Shown here piece by piece: positions 7,421 to 9,088 of a DNA stretch of 9,088 nt. Source of the DNA: CAG-170 sp022779365. Lineage in GTDB: Bacteria > Bacillota > Clostridia > Oscillospirales > Oscillospiraceae. The DNA is taken from assembly GCA_022779365.1 (NCBI GenBank), contig JALFSI010000054.1:1-9088 (forward strand). The letters are read 5' to 3'. Positions within the stretch are counted from its first letter, which is position 1; each line of letters opens with the position of its first letter. A model generated the notes under the pieces. That model was not told where the DNA came from and made no database searches. It was given only the letters and a program-made list of their open reading frames with translations. A program made the position numbers and the translations under genes.

Positions 7421-7476
7421 GCGCCCTATGGCGAACGGGTGTCACGATTTAACAAACCCATTTTACCATAGGGCGC
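7421..7476. repeat. 11-bp perfect inverted repeat upstream of the HTH-like gene
   Basis: GCGCCCTATGG (7421-7431) and CCATAGGGCGC (7466-7476) are perfectly complementary across a 34-base loop that holds a smaller GGGT/ACCC pairing (7437-7440 with 7456-7459). The right arm ends 12 bases before the ribosome binding site of the next gene, so a leader hairpin controlling that gene is plausible. On the minus strand the stem is followed by TGGTTTTTG, which could instead make it a terminator for transcripts running left. Confidence 0.5.
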
Positions 7477-7504
7477 ATCGAAAAAACAGGAGGAAAGCTT
7501 GAAT

Positions 7505-7726
7505 ATGAGAAAATCTGAAACCTATCGCAACGAGATCAAGTCCTACATTGTCCGCACCGGCATGACCATGACCGAGGTGGTGGACTACCCCTCCAACGAA
7601 TACGGTTGGAGCCGCAGCGTCCCCAACCTCTCCGGTAAGCTCAAGCGCGGTTCGCTCCGCTATGGCGAGGCGGTAGAGTTGGCGGACACGCTGGGGTATG
7701 ACATTGTGTGGGAAAAGCGGAAATAA
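7505..7726 (+). CDS. Small XRE/HTH-like protein (DUF6471-like)
   Basis: A 73-residue soluble protein if read from the ATG at 7505; a TTG at 7499 would add two residues. AGGAGG (7488-7493) is 5 bases from the TTG and 11 from the ATG, so the start is uncertain. The sequence is largely helical and reads like a compact Cro/C1 fold: TMTEVVD as a first scaffold helix, SVPNLSGKLKRGS as a recognition helix, YGEAVELADTLGYDIVW as the closing helix. From memory, close relatives are widespread in gut Clostridia and belong to an uncharacterised group (DUF6471), sometimes mislabelled as flavin-dependent oxidoreductase; 73 residues is far too short for that enzyme. It may bind DNA and regulate its surroundings. 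Its stop is 71 bases before the predicted nuclease, which has its own promoter. Confidence 0.75.
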   Translation: MRKSETYRNEIKSYIVRTGMTMTEVVDYPSNEYGWSRSVPNLSGKLKRGSLRYGEAVELADTLGYDIVWEKRK

Positions 7727-7739
7727 TAGGATTTGTACG

Positions 7740-7768
7740 TTGAATTTTGGAAAACTCAATCGTATAAT
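7740..7768 (+). promoter_or_regulatory. Promoter of the predicted nuclease gene
   Basis: TTGAAT (7740-7745) and a perfect TATAAT (7763-7768) are separated by the optimal 17 bases. Transcription would begin near 7775, about 23 bases before the ATG at 7798. The gene can therefore be expressed independently of the HTH-like gene before it. Confidence 0.75.
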
Positions 7769-7797
7769 AAAGGGAAAAAGATTAAGGGAGTGAGTCT

Positions 7798-8697
7798 ATG
7801 TCGAATTTTACTCGCAAAATCGGTGATATGGAAGCACTGCAAAAGCAGCTTACCACAGATGGCTTTTTGCAAGGAATCAATCGTGAATTGATTCAGACCG
7901 GTCGCGCTTTTCTTGCGTTTCGTAATGATGAAGCGACGATTTATTACAACGGAAATCAGCTTTGCAATTTGTCTGGGTCCCATGGGTATGAAACCATGGT
8001 CTATAATCACTATCTTCCAATCACTCGTTCACGCACACTTTCCAGTCATCAGAAGAAAGAACCGTATACGATTGGACAGTGGCGTGAAAATATCGGCAGT
8101 AAAGAAATCTCTTTTGAAAGCGTAATCAAAGAGATTCTTGATAATCTTGAAAAAGAAAGCTCGCCCGAAAGCTTGCAAGCTTCACGATTCTACCGTTTCT
8201 CTCCGCTGAATAAGCAGACCGCGCATGAAATTGTGCTGCTGGATATTGAAGCAGCGTTTTCATCCACAGGTGAAAAAACAGACAGGATTGATTTGGTCTT
8301 TTACCACAGGAAAGATAGGCGCTTGATGTTTGTGGAAGTAAAGCGTCTGTCAGATTCACGATTGTATCCCAAAGGAGCAAACTCAGCAGAGGTGATCAGC
8401 CAGCTCACGAGATACAAAAGGCGCTTAGAAACTGAGGCACAGCAAATAACCAGTCAGTACAACAATACCATCGACTATTATAATACCTTATCCGAAGGAA
8501 ATCTTCCGCACGTTTCGCCAGAGTTTCCCCCACTGCTCGGTCTTTTGCTGGTTGAGTTCAATCGGAGTGCAATAAAGCAGAAAAATGAAGTTCAAGAAAT
8601 GATTAAACGCAATGGCTTCAAGTCGTATGCCATCGGAGATACCTCCAATGTTACAGAAGATTCCACAATTGCAGCAATCTATAAGGCATTGAAATAA
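7798..8697 (+). CDS. Uncharacterised protein with a predicted PD-(D/E)XK nuclease core
   Basis: A 299-residue soluble protein that I do not recognise by name. Residues about 140-210 look like a PD-(D/E)XK nuclease core: a possible helix/strand acid at E144 or E151, then D165 in RIDLVFY, the E180-x-K182 pair at the end of a hydrophobic strand (LMFVEVKRL), and Q202 in a following helix (SAEVISQLTRY), in the right order and spacing for restriction-endonuclease-like enzymes. The N-terminal 140 residues have no known motif and may bind substrate. The C-terminal part (LLGLLLVEFNR, then a helix) would complete the alpha/beta core. AGGGAG lies 7 bases before the ATG. Codons are more A/T-rich than in groEL, suggesting horizontal acquisition. 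No methyltransferase is adjacent, so it is not a classical restriction pair; an anti-phage or DNA-repair role is only inferred. Confidence 0.7.
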   Translation: MSNFTRKIGDMEALQKQLTTDGFLQGINRELIQTGRAFLAFRNDEATIYYNGNQLCNLSGSHGYETMVYNHYLPITRSRTLSSHQKKEPYTIGQWRENIGSKEISFESVIKEILDNLEKESSPESLQASRFYRFSPLNKQTAHEIVLLDIEAAFSSTGEKTDRIDLVFYHRKDRRLMFVEVKRLSDSRLYPKGANSAEVISQLTRYKRRLETEAQQITSQYNNTIDYYNTLSEGNLPHVSPEFPPLLGLLLVEFNRSAIKQKNEVQEMIKRNGFKSYAIGDTSNVTEDSTIAAIYKALK

Positions 8698-8730
8698 TTT
8701 TTGCACCACCACCCTGTTGTCGCGGCGGTT

Positions 8731-8757
8731 TGCTATACTGTCCTCAAAAACAGGAGG
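8731..8757 (+). promoter_or_regulatory. Extended -10 promoter and ribosome binding site of the membrane protein
   Basis: TGCTATACT (8731-8739) is an extended -10 element: TG, one base, then TATACT. No good -35 box stands 16-18 bases upstream, which an extended -10 promoter can tolerate. AGGAGG (8752-8757) follows, 8 bases before the ATG at 8766, which fixes the start of that gene. Confidence 0.55.
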
Positions 8758-8765
8758 ACGATTTT

Positions 8766-9088
8766 ATGGCAGAAGAAACACGACAGGAAAACACTGTGCG
8801 CTCCGGCGATGATGTGACCTGCCCAAACTGCGGCAGCCATAATGTGCGCTGTATTCCCTATCCAAAGGTGGAGTTTGGTATCTGGTTTGTACTGTGGCTG
8901 ATCGTTGCATTCGGCGGCTATATGATCTCGGTGTTCATCACAATCGTCGGCATCATTTTTTGGAGCATTGCTTTGGTGATTCGCCTGAAACAGAATAAAC
9001 TGGCAAGGCAATATGTCCGGATGCAGTGCATCACCTGCGGAACAGAATTTGATGTGGCAAGAAGTGAACTGATGAAAGGGGGCAGCGG
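8766..9088 (+). CDS. Two-helix membrane protein with paired CxxC motifs (partial, runs off the right edge)
   Basis: The first 107 residues are open to the window end. A hydrophilic start carries CPNC (C19, C22). Residues about 37-72 form two closely spaced hydrophobic helices (WFVLWLIVAFGGYMISVF and ITIVGIIFWSIALVI), and after a basic stretch CITC (C88, C91) follows. If the two helices form a hairpin, both CxxC pairs face the same side, probably the cytoplasm judging by the positive RLKQNK after helix 2, and could bind one zinc ion together as a split zinc ribbon. No catalytic domain is visible in the part present; one may follow outside the window. The start is firm because of AGGAGG 8 bases upstream. 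The function is unknown; its position behind the predicted nuclease on the same strand may be meaningful. Confidence 0.8.
   Translation, partial: MAEETRQENTVRSGDDVTCPNCGSHNVRCIPYPKVEFGIWFVLWLIVAFGGYMISVFITIVGIIFWSIALVIRLKQNKLARQYVRMQCITCGTEFDVARSELMKGGS

Larger units (their letters stand above)
6919..7498. other. Non-coding region with several inverted and direct repeats
   Basis: About 580 bases between the divergent XRE gene and the plus-strand HTH-like gene contain no reading frame I believe: the frames present are rich in Arg/Ser, lack ribosome binding sites and resemble no family I know. Instead the stretch holds a tandem 10-base repeat (6979-7000), a weak minus-strand promoter candidate (7024-7053), a bulged CCGGGAG/CTCCGG hairpin near 7146-7166, a multi-branched palindromic element (7217-7325), a small TCGGC/GCCGA hairpin (7381-7400) and an 11-bp inverted repeat (7421-7476). 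Confidence 0.6.

Noticed and set aside
6885..7445. A 186-codon minus-strand frame in the gap upstream of the XRE gene
   Set aside because: It overlaps the XRE start in another frame, runs through the palindromic element and both repeat blocks, and resembles no protein family.
7505..7726. Annotation as a flavin-dependent oxidoreductase, a label such proteins may carry
   Set aside because: At 73 residues it cannot form the TIM-barrel of that enzyme, and its sequence pattern is HTH-like.

Overview
The window looks like a chromosomal segment of a fairly GC-rich, low-GC-phylum bacterium, most likely class Clostridia (Oscillospirales/Ruminococcaceae-like gut organism). The evidence is strong AGGAGG-type ribosome binding sites, sigma-A-type promoters, a perfect CIRCE operator in front of groES-groEL, an RlmL/YpsC-type methyltransferase next to a BmrU/DagK-type lipid kinase, and an NfeD-stomatin pair. 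The genus cannot be fixed from the sequence alone.

Layout. Bases 1-195 are non-coding: a chain of small hairpins ending in a very strong terminator. Bases 197-1585 (minus strand) are a two-gene operon, nfeD-like then SPFH/stomatin-like, read from a promoter near 1620-1654. Divergent from it, bases 1796-3856 (plus strand) encode a THUMP-domain 23S rRNA guanine methyltransferase and a diacylglycerol-kinase-like lipid kinase, 12 bases apart. Bases 3875-5922 are the chaperonin operon: promoter, CIRCE, groES, groEL. A convergent terminator at 6033-6070 closes this conserved, GC-rich housekeeping half.

From about 5940 to the right end the composition changes (lower GC, more A/T-rich codons) and the content becomes accessory. 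A minus-strand XRE-type repressor is translationally coupled by an ATGA overlap to a small lysine-rich protein. Next come about 580 bases without a convincing gene but with several strong inverted repeats, then a 73-residue HTH-like protein, a 299-residue predicted PD-(D/E)XK nuclease with its own promoter, and the start of a two-helix membrane protein with CxxC pairs on both sides, which runs off the window. This half resembles a small accessory or defence island, or the remnant of an integrated element, placed behind groEL. No integrase or transposase is visible.

The signals most worth following are: (1) the uncharacterised PD-(D/E)XK-like protein in its HTH/zinc-ribbon neighbourhood; (2) an 18-bp hairpin followed by a T-run, shaped exactly like a plus-strand terminator, lying inside and antisense to the XRE gene; (3) a roughly 109-base multi-branched palindromic element at 7217-7325 flanked by GCAA on both sides.
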